Shown here in pieces: positions 9,803 to 20,205 of a stretch of 64,000 nt of DNA. The notes below the pieces were generated by a model. It did not search any database. It saw nothing but the letters and a program-made list of their open reading frames with translations, and had not been told where the DNA came from. The translations under genes were made by a program, and so were the position numbers. Each line of letters opens with the position of its first letter. Position 1 is the stretch's first letter. The DNA comes from Rhynchopus euleeides (lineage: Eukaryota; Euglenozoa; Diplonemea; Diplonemida; Diplonemidae), in NCBI GenBank assembly GCA_963210315.1, contig OY723237.1, positions 3,162,001 to 3,226,000 on the forward strand, in the 5' to 3' direction.

Positions 9803-12800
9803 ACGAGATAGCCTCATGCCTGGTCGCAGAGGCCTCCCCCTTCACTCGTTATGCAGGCGGAGTTGGCGGGGTGGGGGCGGCGGGGGATGGGGAGCGGAAC
9901 AGCGACGCACTGTTCGCTAACGCAAACTAACGAAACAGATGGATGGTTTGACGTGATCACACCCTCTCCACGCCCTCCCCGCCCCGTTTCGCTTCTTCTT
10001 GAAGAGTGGAGATTTAGGAATAGTTCATTCGGCAGTGTTCTGCATTCGCGCCCCTTCATCCAGCAGGGAGCGCGGCAGACACCGCACCAGGCGGGTTTGC
10101 GAGGTGGCTGGCAGCCGTTTCCAATCTGAAGCAACATCACTCAGAGTCGACCGAGGGCCGGGGGGGGAATCCGGCCCAAATCGGGGCGGCGACCATGAGG
10201 CATGTGGAAATGTGGCAAACAGCGGTGTACCGTTGAAAGAGAAGAGAAGGGGTGTCCTTCGATCAACAACACCCACCTCTCTCACCCCTCCCCTCCCATG
10301 CGCCCTGCTGTGCCGTGGTGAAACCTGCAAACCCGGGTAGAAGGCACTGCAAATCTCAGCAAGGGCTCAGGGTCAGTTCTGAGTAATTCCCCTCAAATCT
10401 GCCATCCGACGATCCTGATGCTGATGCGACTGCTGACCATCTAATCTGACGAGCAAGTGGCCCACACGTATTGCGAAGAGGGCGGGCCACTTCAGTCAGA
10501 ATCGAACACGGTGTGGTAACCACCAGGCTGCAGGGGCACGCTGGTGGATTAACCGCCTGGATCGCGGCTGAAGTCCATCAGCACATGAGGTGCGTAGTTT
10601 GCAGGGATCGGCTGCAGCGGAGCGCCTCTGTCGGTGCACACCTTGAGCATTCTGGCAACTCTGGCGACATGGGTGCCTGCACCAGCAACCCTGACATAGG
10701 CAGCTGCATTGTCGTAGTTCCCTTCGTACAGTGCGTCGATGGCAAGGTTGTAGCTATCGAATAGATTGTCCCTGCTGTTCTCTATCTGGTACATCCATTC
10801 CTCCTGATCGACAGCCTTCTGCTGCAATACTTCGTACACAAACCTCTCGGTTGTGTCTGTCAGCTGCACCTTTGCAAGCTTGCGGGCCTCGAATTCACCT
10901 TGGACTTCCTTCACCACCTCCTGATCTGCAATCTGTGCGATGTCCCACGCCCTGCCCCAGCGTTCGAACACCCAGATCAGTGCAGCACACTTCCCGATGA
11001 TTGAATACCGCTTCAGGCCCTGACAGCCCATGTTGCCGCACAGTGCCCTGCTTGATGAGATCGCTGCATTCATGTGGAAGGAGGGCAGGGTACACGACAG
11101 CCGTTCCTTCAAAGCGACCATGCATGCCGTAGCGTTGGTTCTGTGCATCGGGCTGTAGCGCAGTGTGTTGAAGGACACGTGCACTTTGTCCCCAATGAAT
11201 TCGTCGACTATCCCATAATTGCTCATGACCTGCAGCACGGCCTGCTCCACATAGCTGGCATGCATCTGCTCCAGCCCACAGACCACTTGACTCTCGGGGA
11301 TAATCCCATGCAGGTTTGTCACCATGAGAGTCACGTTCCGCATCTTCAGCGGGCCTACTGACATGTGTGCGGCGTGCACCTTGACGGCGCCGGAAGAGGA
11401 GGTCGACGAGCTGCGACTTTCTCTGTCTCGGGAGGATCCTGAGACTGTTGGCGCATGCGACATGCCGTCGGACTCGGTGTGGTCCTCATTGGTTAAGAGC
11501 ACGCTCTGTGGGAGATACTGCTTGTACTCTGCCAGCTGTCGGACCAGCACGCTGAAGGACTCCTGCATGAGGCGCACCTCTCTCACCCTGCTCGTCGCCT
11601 TACTCTGACGGTTATCCACATGCATTGTCGCTGCAGCGTACATGTCCTTCTGCAGCATTTGAAGCGGACGCAGCAGTGCAGCAAGCCCGGCAGCCGCAAG
11701 AAGCGCAAGGCCAATGCTGATGGAGACTGCGAGGGCCAGCGCCACCTTCGATGCCTCGTCTGCCTTGCCGAGCACGTCCGACATCGGGATGTCCACAACA
11801 ATCACCAGCGGGAAGTTGGGGATGTCGACCGGGAAGGACATGATCACGTCACCCGCCTCTTGGTACAGCGCACTGCCCGACAGCGCGCCCTGCATCGCCC
11901 CGCCCCAACGCGCCTTCACCGCATTCACAGCATGCCGTACCCGTGACTCCGTCTGGAAGGTGTCCACGAGAACCAGCTCCATGCCCTTCGACCCTGGGCC
12001 AGCCTCATGCTCCAACTCAGCAGCAGACAGACTCGCCCCGACAAGATGCACAGAGGCACCTGCAGTCAGGAGAAGAGAGATGCCGTTCGGGGACGGCTTC
12101 AGCTCCTTCATGAAGTCGTTCATCGCCGACAGGAGGATGAAAACTTGGCCGTAACCGATCCGCACGCCTTGGTTGTTGTAGATACCCTGCAGTGCCAGGA
12201 CAACAAGCTTATTGTTTGTGTTGACGTTTGGCACGGAGAATGCCGCCTCCTTCGAGTATGTCAGCGGCAGCCAGGGTTCTATTCTGAACGGCATAGTCAG
12301 CACTTGCTTGTCCTCTTCCATGGGTTCTGCAAATATCCCGTAAGTCTGAAATGTGTCGGCGGGGTCACGGTCCGCTGCAAGCACTGTTGTGAAGGACACT
12401 TTGGGAAACCCAAGGCAGTTGCGCGAGTCATTCACAGGAAACCCGCAGGACACTGCGCACTTCCGCGCAGCCACAGACGACAGGTCGTTGCATGCAGAGG
12501 GCGTTGAGATGTTGACACAGTCGTCCTGCCAGTCCTTCGCCGTGCACTTCACCCAGGGGGGGTAGTACGTCCCATTCCCGAACCAGTGCCTCTGAATCGG
12601 GGTCCCATCAGGCTTCACACGGTACAGCTGCACAGAAGCCGACGTGCCCAAAACAGACGTCACCGAAACTGCGGTGAGCGAGGTCATCTGCGTGCCGACT
12701 GTGCGGATCAGCCTGTGTATAAACTCCTGCTGCTCTGGAAAGATCCCGGACACGTTGAACACGCCCTGCGCTGCCGACTGGCACAAGAGGTCCAGCATCG

Positions 12801-13281
12801 TGATCGCCACACCCAGGTCGTGTCTCACGCTCTGCTTTGCCAGTGCTGCTGAAGACACGGCACTGTGCTCTGCTTGCATGAGGATATCATCGCGTGAGGC
12901 AACGTACGTCACAGACCAGGACACCACCCCGACACACACCAGGAGCACCCACACGACAAGCGCCAGCAGGGCTGTCAGCCGCACCGTGCTGCGCCAAGCC
13001 ATAATGGCCATGCACAGGATCGCCAGCACAAGGACACAGAGAGGCACAGTGATGAGCACCACGTGTGTGCTGTGCAGCTGGTCGGGGTACGGCTCCTTCA
13101 ACAGGAACTCATCCACCCCCATCGCAGCACCGGAAACCCCCAGCAGCAGGCAGGCCCGCAGCATGCGCCCCGCTGCCTTCATTGCTGCCCAGTGCTCAGA
13201 GCAGCACAACAAGGTGGGGGCTGTGTGGGTGTGTTTCAGATCCCTGTTTCAGGATATGTGTGGTGGTTTGGGCTTGTGGCT
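9803..13281. repeat. Tandem segmental duplication, copy 2
   Basis: Counterpart of 681-4520 in the same orientation. It starts with the same GCCTGGTCGCAGAG / CCTTCACTCGTTATGCAG words and ends at the same point upstream of the receptor gene. It lacks the 340-bp segment at 1260-1599 and carries a few short indels. Confidence 0.95.
10549..13212 (-). CDS. Multi-pass dCache receptor with degenerate class III cyclase domain, paralog 2
   Basis: Single exon of 887 codons, same architecture as the gene at 1779-4454: N-terminal hydrophobic/signal stretch, two membrane helices, dCache-like ectodomain, membrane helix near 488-514, HAMP-like linker, YLPQSVL, cyclase-homology domain and C-terminal tail. 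Residues 1-175 match paralog 1. The part after the ectodomain differs at only about four positions (Lys to Met, Gly to Glu, Val to Ile, Phe to Val). Residues about 177-432 hold roughly 50 differences, concentrated in short patches such as GTSASVQLYRVKPDG, FGNGTYYPPW and EEDKQVLTMPFRIE. The six-Cys cluster between the patches is unchanged. The cyclase active site shows the same losses (VTNLHG; GKCAALIWVF). Inference: the two receptors share signalling and differ in ligand. Confidence 0.85.
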   Translation of the reverse strand: MLCCSEHWAAMKAAGRMLRACLLLGVSGAAMGVDEFLLKEPYPDQLHSTHVVLITVPLCVLVLAILCMAIMAWRSTVRLTALLALVVWVLLVCVGVVSWSVTYVASRDDILMQAEHSAVSSAALAKQSVRHDLGVAITMLDLLCQSAAQGVFNVSGIFPEQQEFIHRLIRTVGTQMTSLTAVSVTSVLGTSASVQLYRVKPDGTPIQRHWFGNGTYYPPWVKCTAKDWQDDCVNISTPSACNDLSSVAARKCAVSCGFPVNDSRNCLGFPKVSFTTVLAADRDPADTFQTYGIFAEPMEEDKQVLTMPFRIEPWLPLTYSKEAAFSVPNVNTNNKLVVLALQGIYNNQGVRIGYGQVFILLSAMNDFMKELKPSPNGISLLLTAGASVHLVGASLSAAELEHEAGPGSKGMELVLVDTFQTESRVRHAVNAVKARWGGAMQGALSGSALYQEAGDVIMSFPVDIPNFPLVIVVDIPMSDVLGKADEASKVALALAVSISIGLALLAAAGLAALLRPLQMLQKDMYAAATMHVDNRQSKATSRVREVRLMQESFSVLVRQLAEYKQYLPQSVLLTNEDHTESDGMSHAPTVSGSSRDRESRSSSTSSSGAVKVHAAHMSVGPLKMRNVTLMVTNLHGIIPESQVVCGLEQMHASYVEQAVLQVMSNYGIVDEFIGDKVHVSFNTLRYSPMHRTNATACMVALKERLSCTLPSFHMNAAISSSRALCGNMGCQGLKRYSIIGKCAALIWVFERWGRAWDIAQIADQEVVKEVQGEFEARKLAKVQLTDTTERFVYEVLQQKAVDQEEWMYQIENSRDNLFDSYNLAIDALYEGNYDNAAAYVRVAGAGTHVARVARMLKVCTDRGAPLQPIPANYAPHVLMDFSRDPGG

Positions 13282-14142
13282 GGCGACGTATGAGTCCACA
13301 TGATGTGGGAGGTAGGTGCACGGGGTATCGGGGTCGGAGGGCGCTGGTCTCTTTCCATCACGCCTGTGGCACCCACGACAAGATCAGGTTGCCTCCGGCC
13401 GCAGCACACCCACATCAGGGTTCGGAGGGAAGCAACAACAGGACCGTGCGTGAGTCACTGCGAGTTGGCCTGGCACAGACCGACACGGACTCGAGATGCT
13501 GGAAGCAACCCAAATCAGTGTCGCACAGGGACAGGGAGAGCACAGACTCGGAGGGCCGGGAAGATACAGAATTGGGATGGGGGTTTTCACAGCACGATAT
13601 GCCCCTTCCTGACACTCGGCGGGAGCGGAAGGCAGGATCACGAATCGGGGCAGGGCTCGGCGATGGCATGAGCAAGACAAGCGCAAGAACAAGGGCTCAT
13701 GTCCGAAGATTGGCACCTTCGTCAGGAATCGTCCCTCTCAGCGTCACAAACACTGCTTGCTGTGATGCGCAAACAAAGGGAGGGAATGGGTTGATGGCAA
13801 CTGCAGGTTGACCCCACAGTCGTTCATCTTGACGGGTCTTGACCCTTCGACACACACTTACAAACCCTCTCAAGGATGTGGTGTGCAGATTGCACGGTTG
13901 AAAGAACTGAACGGCACTTTCAGCGCGAAGATCGTGTGCGTGTTAAAAGTAATCACATCAACAAGACGAGCCAGGAGGTGACACACTGGCACAGTTTTGA
14001 TCCAGAAGTGCACACCCATCTCGTGTTGTCCCTGCAGAACAAGCTTCTCGGGTGGATTGGAACAAAGAGCGTACACACAGATGGCACTGCCACATGCTTG
14101 CAACCACGCATTCAGACTGCCTTCAAGGCCTCCGGTCCCTCT

Positions 14143-14697
14143 TCACTGCTCGCAGGTCAGAACCACGGCGAGTGCCCCCATCCCGATCAACGCCCAACCC
14201 CGGGCGGGCACCGACGCATTGCACACACAACCATAGACTACCGTCGAGAAGGTGCACTTCACTGTGGAGGTGCACGTTGCTGGCACGTTAAATCTGTCTC
14301 TTGTGCCGCGTTGGCGCAGGGTACCACTGATGTTTGCCGCCATTACCAGCCCATCGCCAATGGTCACGCTGACCGCCTGTCCAGACGCATTGCACCACTG
14401 CAAATTGTTTCTGTCATCTCGTATCTCACTTGGGAGCGCCATCCAGCAACCGTCGTCGCAGAATGGTGCGCTGTACGCATCATCATGCGAGAACTGCTCC
14501 AGGCAGTTCTCTGTTGAACGACATGGTGGCAGCTGTGTGTAAATCTGTTGTGGTGACGATGTTCTGAGTGGTGGTGTGGTCCAAGGCAGTGGGCACACTG
14601 CTAGCCGCGAAGGGACGAGGTGCTGATGCAGAGAAGACCACTGTCCCGGAGAGCAGGGGGTAGGGGCTGCGGGTGCCCGGCGTGTATTGTGCTCCAC
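14143..14697 (-). CDS. Possible small Cys-rich membrane-anchored protein, hypothetical
   Basis: Open frame of 184 codons. From about residue 60 onward it looks like a secreted domain: regularly spaced cysteines (FCDDGCW, QWCNAS, ATCTSTVKC, YGCVCNAS), several N-glycosylation sequons (NAS, NIS), and a hydrophobic C-terminal segment GWALIGMGALAVVLTC that could be a membrane or GPI-type anchor. The N-terminal 60 residues look unlike coding sequence. An overlapping frame (14483-14725) offers a more plausible Thr/Ser-rich continuation, so the 5' part may lie in another exon or the gene may be frame-shifted. I do not recognise the family. Confidence 0.35.
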   Translation of the reverse strand: MEHNTRRAPAAPTPCSPGQWSSLHQHLVPSRLAVCPLPWTTPPLRTSSPQQIYTQLPPCRSTENCLEQFSHDDAYSAPFCDDGCWMALPSEIRDDRNNLQWCNASGQAVSVTIGDGLVMAANISGTLRQRGTRDRFNVPATCTSTVKCTFSTVVYGCVCNASVPARGWALIGMGALAVVLTCEQ

Positions 14698-14924
14698 TGC
14701 GTCGCCCCAAGAGTGTCGAGCACAACCCTTATCCGGTGTTCCGATTCACAGACCGAGAACGCGCGTCAACGCGTGCCTTTTTACTATTTTTCTTTTTTTT
14801 TGTGTGTAAAAAATATACGCGCGTTTTCTTTTGTTTGCTTTGACCACAGGTGACAGAGGTTCAAACCGCCAATGCCACCATTCAACTATTCACCGAGAGC
14901 TAATAGCTACGAAGAATCATAGAA

Positions 14925-15008
14925 GCCTTCGCTTAGAAGTGCAGAAACGTGAGCCACCTCACCGTAGGGGAGGCAAACTGGCACAGTTTGACACAGAGCG
15001 AAGGCCCC
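14925..15008 (+). mobile_element. MITE family copy (84 bp)
   Basis: Left end GCCTTCGCTTAG and right end GAGCGAAGGCCCC, with core AAGTGCAGAAACGTGAG and GGCACAGTTTGACACAGAG. The flanks share AGA, which could be a short target duplication. Confidence 0.65.
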
Positions 15009-16046
15009 AGAGAGTTCGACCCCATTTAACAAAGGGGGCTGATATACTACAACGAGAACTAGAGCTGGAAAAGACAAAATGCCAGTCATGAAAACAGGGT
15101 TGTCAGCATGCTGGCACACCGGTGAAGATCTGCCAAGGTGGTCGTTTTCAAGGCAAACCACCAAAGGGCGAGGAATCGCCTCACTCTGCGGCCAGGCTGC
15201 TGAGTCAGCGTGACAGCCAGCAGGCACACTGTGCCTGGGTATTGGCGAATCCTTCCCTACCCGCCACCCCAGAACAGCCACGGCCACCACCTCTACGTCC
15301 CTCTCAAAAATGTTTAAAAAAAACGCGCGCTATTTTTCAGGTGTGGCTCTATTTTGGGGGTATTTTGGCCGATTTTCGAAATCCTATTTTGGTTTTTTTG
15401 CACTTTTTTTGGGTGCTTTTTTGCACGATTTCTGTGCCTCAGACACAGATTTTGGTGTGATTTTTGCGCTATTTTGATTCACTCTGCCTGACCGATGCAT
15501 ACGATTCGAAAAAATGGCGAAAAAATCGCCATCAACAACGGTGAACGAATGGAGGTAGATGGGGAAGTGGAAGGACACAGCACGCCCTCCCACTGCTCGC
15601 CACCTGTACACTACCTCTCTGTTCAAGGCGGTCAGTGCCTCTTGGTGCTGCACACAAATCACTGCTGCATCCCAGGGCGCCTTCCCTTGTGAGAATAGCG
15701 GAACCTCTGCGGTTGCAGTTTGGTGGTTGAGGCCGGCGGTGGTGACATCACTTTGGTGACTGTGATTCCTTCCCCCTGAGCTCGACCAGATCCAGGTCGA
15801 CCTGGTGCTGTGTGGCTCCTGGTGTGGTATCTCCTTGCTTCCTCGCACACATACACGTGGTTCCTCGCCACGGATGCCCACCAAGTCGAACCCGAAACAT
15901 GATCACGGGCCCACGACGACCCTTTCGAGATGTCATGGCCGCAAGCCCGCAAACCCGATCGCATTCGCAAGGTGGTTCGTCTCTTAGAGATCAGTGCTCG
16001 GGCCCAGCCGAGGGTGCTGGAACCGATATGCCACAGCCCCGTACGC

Positions 16047-16281
16047 GCAAGGACTTGGCTCCAAGACCAGGCACAAGCCACAGGGGGGTCTGGGGGGCGG
16101 AGCCCCCCAGCCGCCGGAGGCCACGGTAGCGAACGTCTGTTGGCCTGGCTCCATAGTCGCATACGCTCAAGTACAACACAACTGACAGATAGCGGCTATA
16201 ATCATAGCACAGGTCGCATGGGGGGGTCTGGGGGGCGGAGCCCCCCAGCCGCCGGAAGCCACGGTAGTGAACATCTGTTGG
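16047..16281 (+). repeat. Dispersed hairpin repeat, two copies
   Basis: Copies lie at about 16047-16141 and 16218-16281. Each has the hairpin GGGGGGCGGAGCCCCCC followed by CAGCCGCCGGAGGCCACGG and TAG(C/T)GAAC(G/A)TCTGTTGG. The first also keeps the 5' module CGCAAGGACTTGG. Same orientation. Confidence 0.8.
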
Positions 16282-17205
16282 TTTGAGCTCGAGAGCAAGC
16301 CTCTCACACCACCGCCCTCCGACCCCCCTCTCCACCCCCAGGTGCAAAATTTTTTTGCATCCGGAAAATGTGTTCTTTTGAATGTTTGAGCACATCCAAG
16401 ACCGGGAACATAAAATTTTTCTGCCAATACCAAGTAGGGTCACAATAAAATCCAAAAGAAAAAAGTGCAAAAAAATAGTGCAAAAAATATTTTTTTCCCA
16501 AATTCCTATTTTCATTCCGTGAAATAGATACACGCCTGCTATTTTTATGGGTTTTTTTTTACATATATTGTGTCCCGCAAAAAACGCACCTTCTCAAACC
16601 TGTGAATACCTGCCACCCTCCTCCTTCCCACCCTTTCCATTTTTTTTCCTTTTTGTTTGCTTTGCATTGTTTTGCCCAACCAACGAATCTCAAAAAATAA
16701 AGGCAATCGCCAAACAGGGGGCAGGGGGGGAGGGAAGGCACAGCCCCTGGATGTGTTGGTTGGTTTTTTTTGTCGGTATATTGGATTGCCGCTTGCTTAC
16801 TTTGTTGTAAAAAAATATAGAAAAAAACACACTCATTTTTTTTATTCTTCTTTTCTTTGTTGTCAGGGTAGTAGGGTGACCTCTCCGATTTTCCAAAACT
16901 GCTGGTTTACTGCACGGTGGACTCCAGCGGCCCTAGCGGGAGTCTGGGAGCGGGAGTCTGAGCGGGTGTCAAAGACTCCCGCTAGCGGGAGTCTGACTCC
17001 CCCTAGCGGGAGTCTTTTCACCTATTTTCATCCATTTTTCCCATGATATAGTTACAGTCTACTGGCGTGGGGGGTAAAATCATGGTGGAAGAGGGATGGG
17101 GAGGGGCTTGTTTTGCTTCTGTCAGTTTCCCCGGACTCTGGACTACCTACCTATCCTCCTGGTAGCGGCTGCACCTGCGGAGGTGAGCGGTTAGAATTTG
17201 AGGTG

Positions 17206-18351
17206 TCAAAGTGCGGCCATCGCCTGTCGTAGTTGTGTTACACCTTGGGCAAGACAAGCCATCCTGCAGGCCTCATCTTCTTCGTCAGAACTGTCATCCC
17301 CCTCCTGCTGTGCGCGTTGGTCAAGCGTGCTCAAAGTCGCCTCGGATGACACGAATGGTGTGAAAGTCGCCCCCAGCGGGATTGGCATTTTGCACAAGCA
17401 GAGCGATAATTTGCGGTGTCCTTCGGGGAACCGGGACAGGAAGTAGGGCGCGCTGATGGGTTCAACGAAGTCCTGTGTGTTGCAGTGCACAAACCCCTTC
17501 TGCAGCTGTGTCAACTGTGTGCAAAGAACATACACAGCCAATCTATGAGCGTGTCGGGTGTGCAGACACGGACACAGAATGACTTCTCTATACCCGAGGA
17601 TCCCGTCCTGCGACAGGTGCGCAACCTTCCAAGGCATGCCCGATGCGCGCCGCTTCTCTTCTGCCATCGCAAGATCTCTCTCGTAAGTTGCGGAGCTGGC
17701 GATTGTAACGGCATCTTTCTTGCGATGTCCGTTCTCTGCTTCTTCAAATTCGTCGTTGTTCTGCAGAGGCACTGCATCTTCTGGAGCCCACCAATGATGG
17801 AGACTGTGTACGTAGGCATTGCGCGTTGATCCCTTTTCGGCATGCTCCATCAACCAGTGAAATATATGCCCTGAGATCCGAGCACGCAAGAAGGGAATCC
17901 GGGCTGACTCATCCTTGCATCCCCAGAAGTGCCAGGGGATGTCTGCATACCGGAAATGCATGAGGTCTGCAAGGGAGACAAAGAGGTAGCGGAACAAGCC
18001 CTTGTAGGTGTGTCCTGTGACAGGCAAGCACGACCTTCCGGAACTGAGCACCTGTCCCATTCTGCGACACATTCAGTGCAAGGTTTGTACAGGTCTTGTC
18101 GAATATTTTTTTGTTGTCTCATCCAGTACCCTGATCAGCCGCATGGCGAGCCCCTTGCAGTCATGGAGTGCTGGGGTGACGTAGCGGGCATTGGGAAGCA
18201 CACCTGCCAAGAGGGAGGGGTAGCCAGCCTCTTTTATCTCAGAGAGAGTCAGGTGCGGGTATCGATGACCTGTTGATACCAGCGTTCTTCTGGGATGTCG
18301 CACAGTGAGCATCGGTGCCCTCGCCCCCCGCATCGCCTCATTGTTGCCCAC
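17206..18351 (-). CDS. Element-encoded protein of unknown family, two in-frame parts
   Basis: Two open stretches in the same frame (18351-18073 and 18072-17206) are separated only by one TGA. Together they would give about 380 residues. The composition looks coding: HLTLSEIKEAGYPSLLAGVL, ADIPWHFWGCKDESARIPF, STRNAYVHSLHHWWAPEDAV, and an acidic patch DDSSDEEDEA near the C-terminus. It fills most of the interior between the left inverted repeat and the internal end copy, so it is the best candidate for the element's own protein. I cannot match it to a transposase or recombinase family. The TGA may mean decay of the copy; the next codon is ATG, so the second part could also be translated alone. 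Confidence 0.45.
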
Positions 18352-18360
18352 TGCTGATCT

Positions 18361-18463
18361 ATACTCCCGCTAGCGGGAGTTGGACTCCCCCTAGTTGAGA
18401 CTCCCGAAAAGGGTTAAACCCGGTAGTGGTACCCTACCCCCGCTGGAGTCCACCGTGCAAGGC
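18361..18463 (+). repeat. Internal copy of the element's right terminus
   Basis: It matches 19139-19216 (palindrome, then GACTCCCGAAAAGGGTTA, then CCCCGCTGGAGTCCACCGTG), with an 18-bp insertion in the middle. Its position suggests that the left 1.55 kb (16913-18463) could move or have moved as a unit on its own. Confidence 0.75.
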
Positions 18464-18606
18464 CGGATCAGCCCACGGGTGGGTTTGAGGAAGAAATCTG
18501 GGGGGGCAAATTTTGCTGCGACTTCCGGTTTCACCCGGCCGAACTCCAGCATCTATCCAGACCCACGGTGCCAAGCCGTTCGCCCGTGTCGCGATCATTC
18601 GCGGCT

Positions 18607-18987
18607 TCAGGCTGCCCCCGACGACACGTTTGTATCCTGCACCTTGCCATACTTCGCCTCCACCTTGTATATGACGGAGAGCGCCCTCCTTCCGCATCGT
18701 TGCGACTTCCCTGACAGCGAACTTATCCATGTCAGGGAAGACATGGCGATGATTGCGTTGGCCACCTGGGTGCTGTGCTTGTGGAGCTCCTTGCTCAACA
18801 CCGTTGCTAGGAGCCTTCTAATGGATCCCAGTGTCAGCACACTGCCCCCTTTTTTAACAGGGAAGGCCGTGCAAAAATTATGCACAATGTTCGTCGCCTC
18901 CGCAGCCTCGGGACTCTCTGCGCTCTTCTTCTTCTTAATCGACTTTGCCGCCGGCTTCGCTGCCGGCTTCGTTGTCGTCTTCCCCAT
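18607..18987 (-). CDS. Small basic protein with Lys/Ala-rich tail, within the element
   Basis: 126 codons starting MGKTTTKPAAKPAAKSIKKKK, a tail like those of histones and other chromatin proteins. A short ordered-looking part follows (SVLTLGSIRRLLATVLSKEL, then HKHSTQVANAIIAMSSL), which is helix-prone and loosely recalls a histone fold, but I cannot align it with any core histone. Downstream of the middle another frame (DMDKFAVREVATMRKEGA) also looks coding, so a frame change or a missed intron is possible. It lies between the internal and outer right ends of the 16.9-19.2 kb element. Function unknown. Confidence 0.4.
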   Translation of the reverse strand: MGKTTTKPAAKPAAKSIKKKKSAESPEAAEATNIVHNFCTAFPVKKGGSVLTLGSIRRLLATVLSKELHKHSTQVANAIIAMSSLTWISSLSGKSQRCGRRALSVIYKVEAKYGKVQDTNVSSGAA

Positions 18988-19466
18988 TTTTGTGAATCAG
19001 GTCTGCGAGCTGGGATGGGTGGAAACGTCCGTTTCGTTTGGTGTGGCTGTACTTCAGTGACGAGTGCCACATTGCATAGGTATCATGGGAAAAATGAGTG
19101 AAAATAGGTGAAAAGACTCCCGCTAGGGGGAGTCAGACTCCCGCTAGCGGGAGTTGGACTCCCCCTAGTTGAGACTCCCGAAAAGGGTTACCCTACCCCC
19201 GCTGGAGTCCACCGTGTGGTTTGGGGGAACGGTCGCCGGCAGACCGTTGAAATGCCCGTGTTAGCCAGGCACACTCACGTTTCAGGTATCGTGTCGCATG
19301 TCACGCATGTCGCCAACGCGGCGAGTGTACCTCCCAGGTGGGGAAGTCCGACCTCCTGTCCGATGTCAGCCAGGCTTCGAAGAAGCGCTTCATGGATGTG
19401 GTGCTGACCTCCTACTCAGCACTGTATCCGGGGTAAGTGAGATAGACAGACGGGCACACGCTATAT

Positions 19467-19697
19467 CGGGGGTCTGGGGGGCGTGAGCCCCCCAGCCGCC
19501 GGAGGCCACGGTAGTGAACATCTGTTCGTGTGGGCGAACAGATTCTGTGTGAGTTGGCTGCGTCCTGAGGCGACTGGAGTGGTTGGATCCCCCGACCTGA
19601 TGGGATTCGAAGGACTTGAGTACGAGACATGCGCCACAGGGGGGTCTGGGGGGCGGAGCCCCCCAGCCGCCGGAGGCCACGGTAGTGAACGTCTGGC
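19467..19697 (+). repeat. Dispersed hairpin repeat, two copies with spacer
   Basis: Copies at about 19467-19528 and 19605-19697 share the hairpin GGGGGGCGGAGCCCCCC (one mismatch in the first) and the GCCGGAGGCCACGGTAGTGA tail. Between them lies a spacer with TTCTGTGTGAGTTGGCTGCG that recurs between the paired copies at 27.8-28.0 kb, so the pair plus spacer is a larger unit. Confidence 0.8.
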
Positions 19698-20161
19698 TGT
19701 TGGCTGCAAAAAAAACGGGAAAAGGGTGGGTGTCAGGAGGACATATCCTCATCCCCCACGAGAAAACGCCTTGAAAAATTTCTGGTTTTTTTCCCCAGAA
19801 ATCTCATTTTTTTTTATAAATTTCCCCAAACCAGAAAACCGGCTTTTTCTGGTTTGGAAACCTCTCAGAAAGGGCACCCTATTCCCCTGTTTGTTGTCGC
19901 ATTGCCTCGCCGGCCCCATCTGACCACCACCACCTCCCCCAGGCACTTTCCATTGTCTCCCACCTCCCCACCCCGGCGCCCAACTGCACTTTTAAAAAAT
20001 GTATCGTTTGCTTCCTGCTGAACACCCTCATCATTGGTTGATTGTAACGACATCTGGGGTGCTGTCGGTTGCAGCGCAAGATCATATGGCCCTGTGACAG
20101 GTCCTACGACGAACTTAAACTTTTTTGAAATAGAGATCGCCCCCTCGAGGTGGGGGGGGGG

Positions 20162-20205
20162 TTTTGATTGTCGAGAGTGAATGGAAAAGCAGGTCTCCCT
20201 CAAGG
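20162..20205 (+). repeat. Short dispersed repeat, uninterrupted copy
   Basis: It contains TTGATTGTCGAGAGTGAATG then GAAAAGCAGGTCTCCCTC. The same unit recurs near 22570-22745 (interrupted by a MITE) and 22857-22930. It serves as the empty-site reference for the insertion at 22588. Confidence 0.7.

Larger units (their letters stand above)
13282..16910. other. Intergenic DNA with T-rich tracts and small repeats
   Basis: Apart from a possible small gene (14143-14697), a MITE (14925-15008) and two hairpin repeats (16047-16281), I see no supported gene. Segments 15300-15480 and 16330-16880 are T-rich (TTTTTTTGCACTTTTTTTGG type), unlike the GC-rich surroundings. Open frames here are short and without domains. 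Confidence 0.5.
16913..19216. mobile_element. 2.3-kb DNA element with 136-bp terminal inverted repeats made of palindromes
   Basis: The arms 16913-17048 and 19081-19216 are reverse complements of equal length, running from CACGGTGGACTCCAGCGG to the inner end TTTTTCCCATGATA. They contain repeated dyads of the type GACTCCCGCTAGCGGGAGTC. A further copy of the right terminus sits inside at 18361-18463, so this is either one element with an internal duplicate end or two elements sharing an end. Coding-like frames on the minus strand occupy 17206-18351 and 18607-18987. No standard transposase motif is recognised. The flanks share TGGTTT, but 4 bp out of register on the left, so a target duplication is not established. 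Confidence 0.75.

Noticed and set aside
18607-18987. Naming the small basic protein a histone
   Set aside because: Only the tail composition and a vague helical pattern fit; no core histone alignment could be made.
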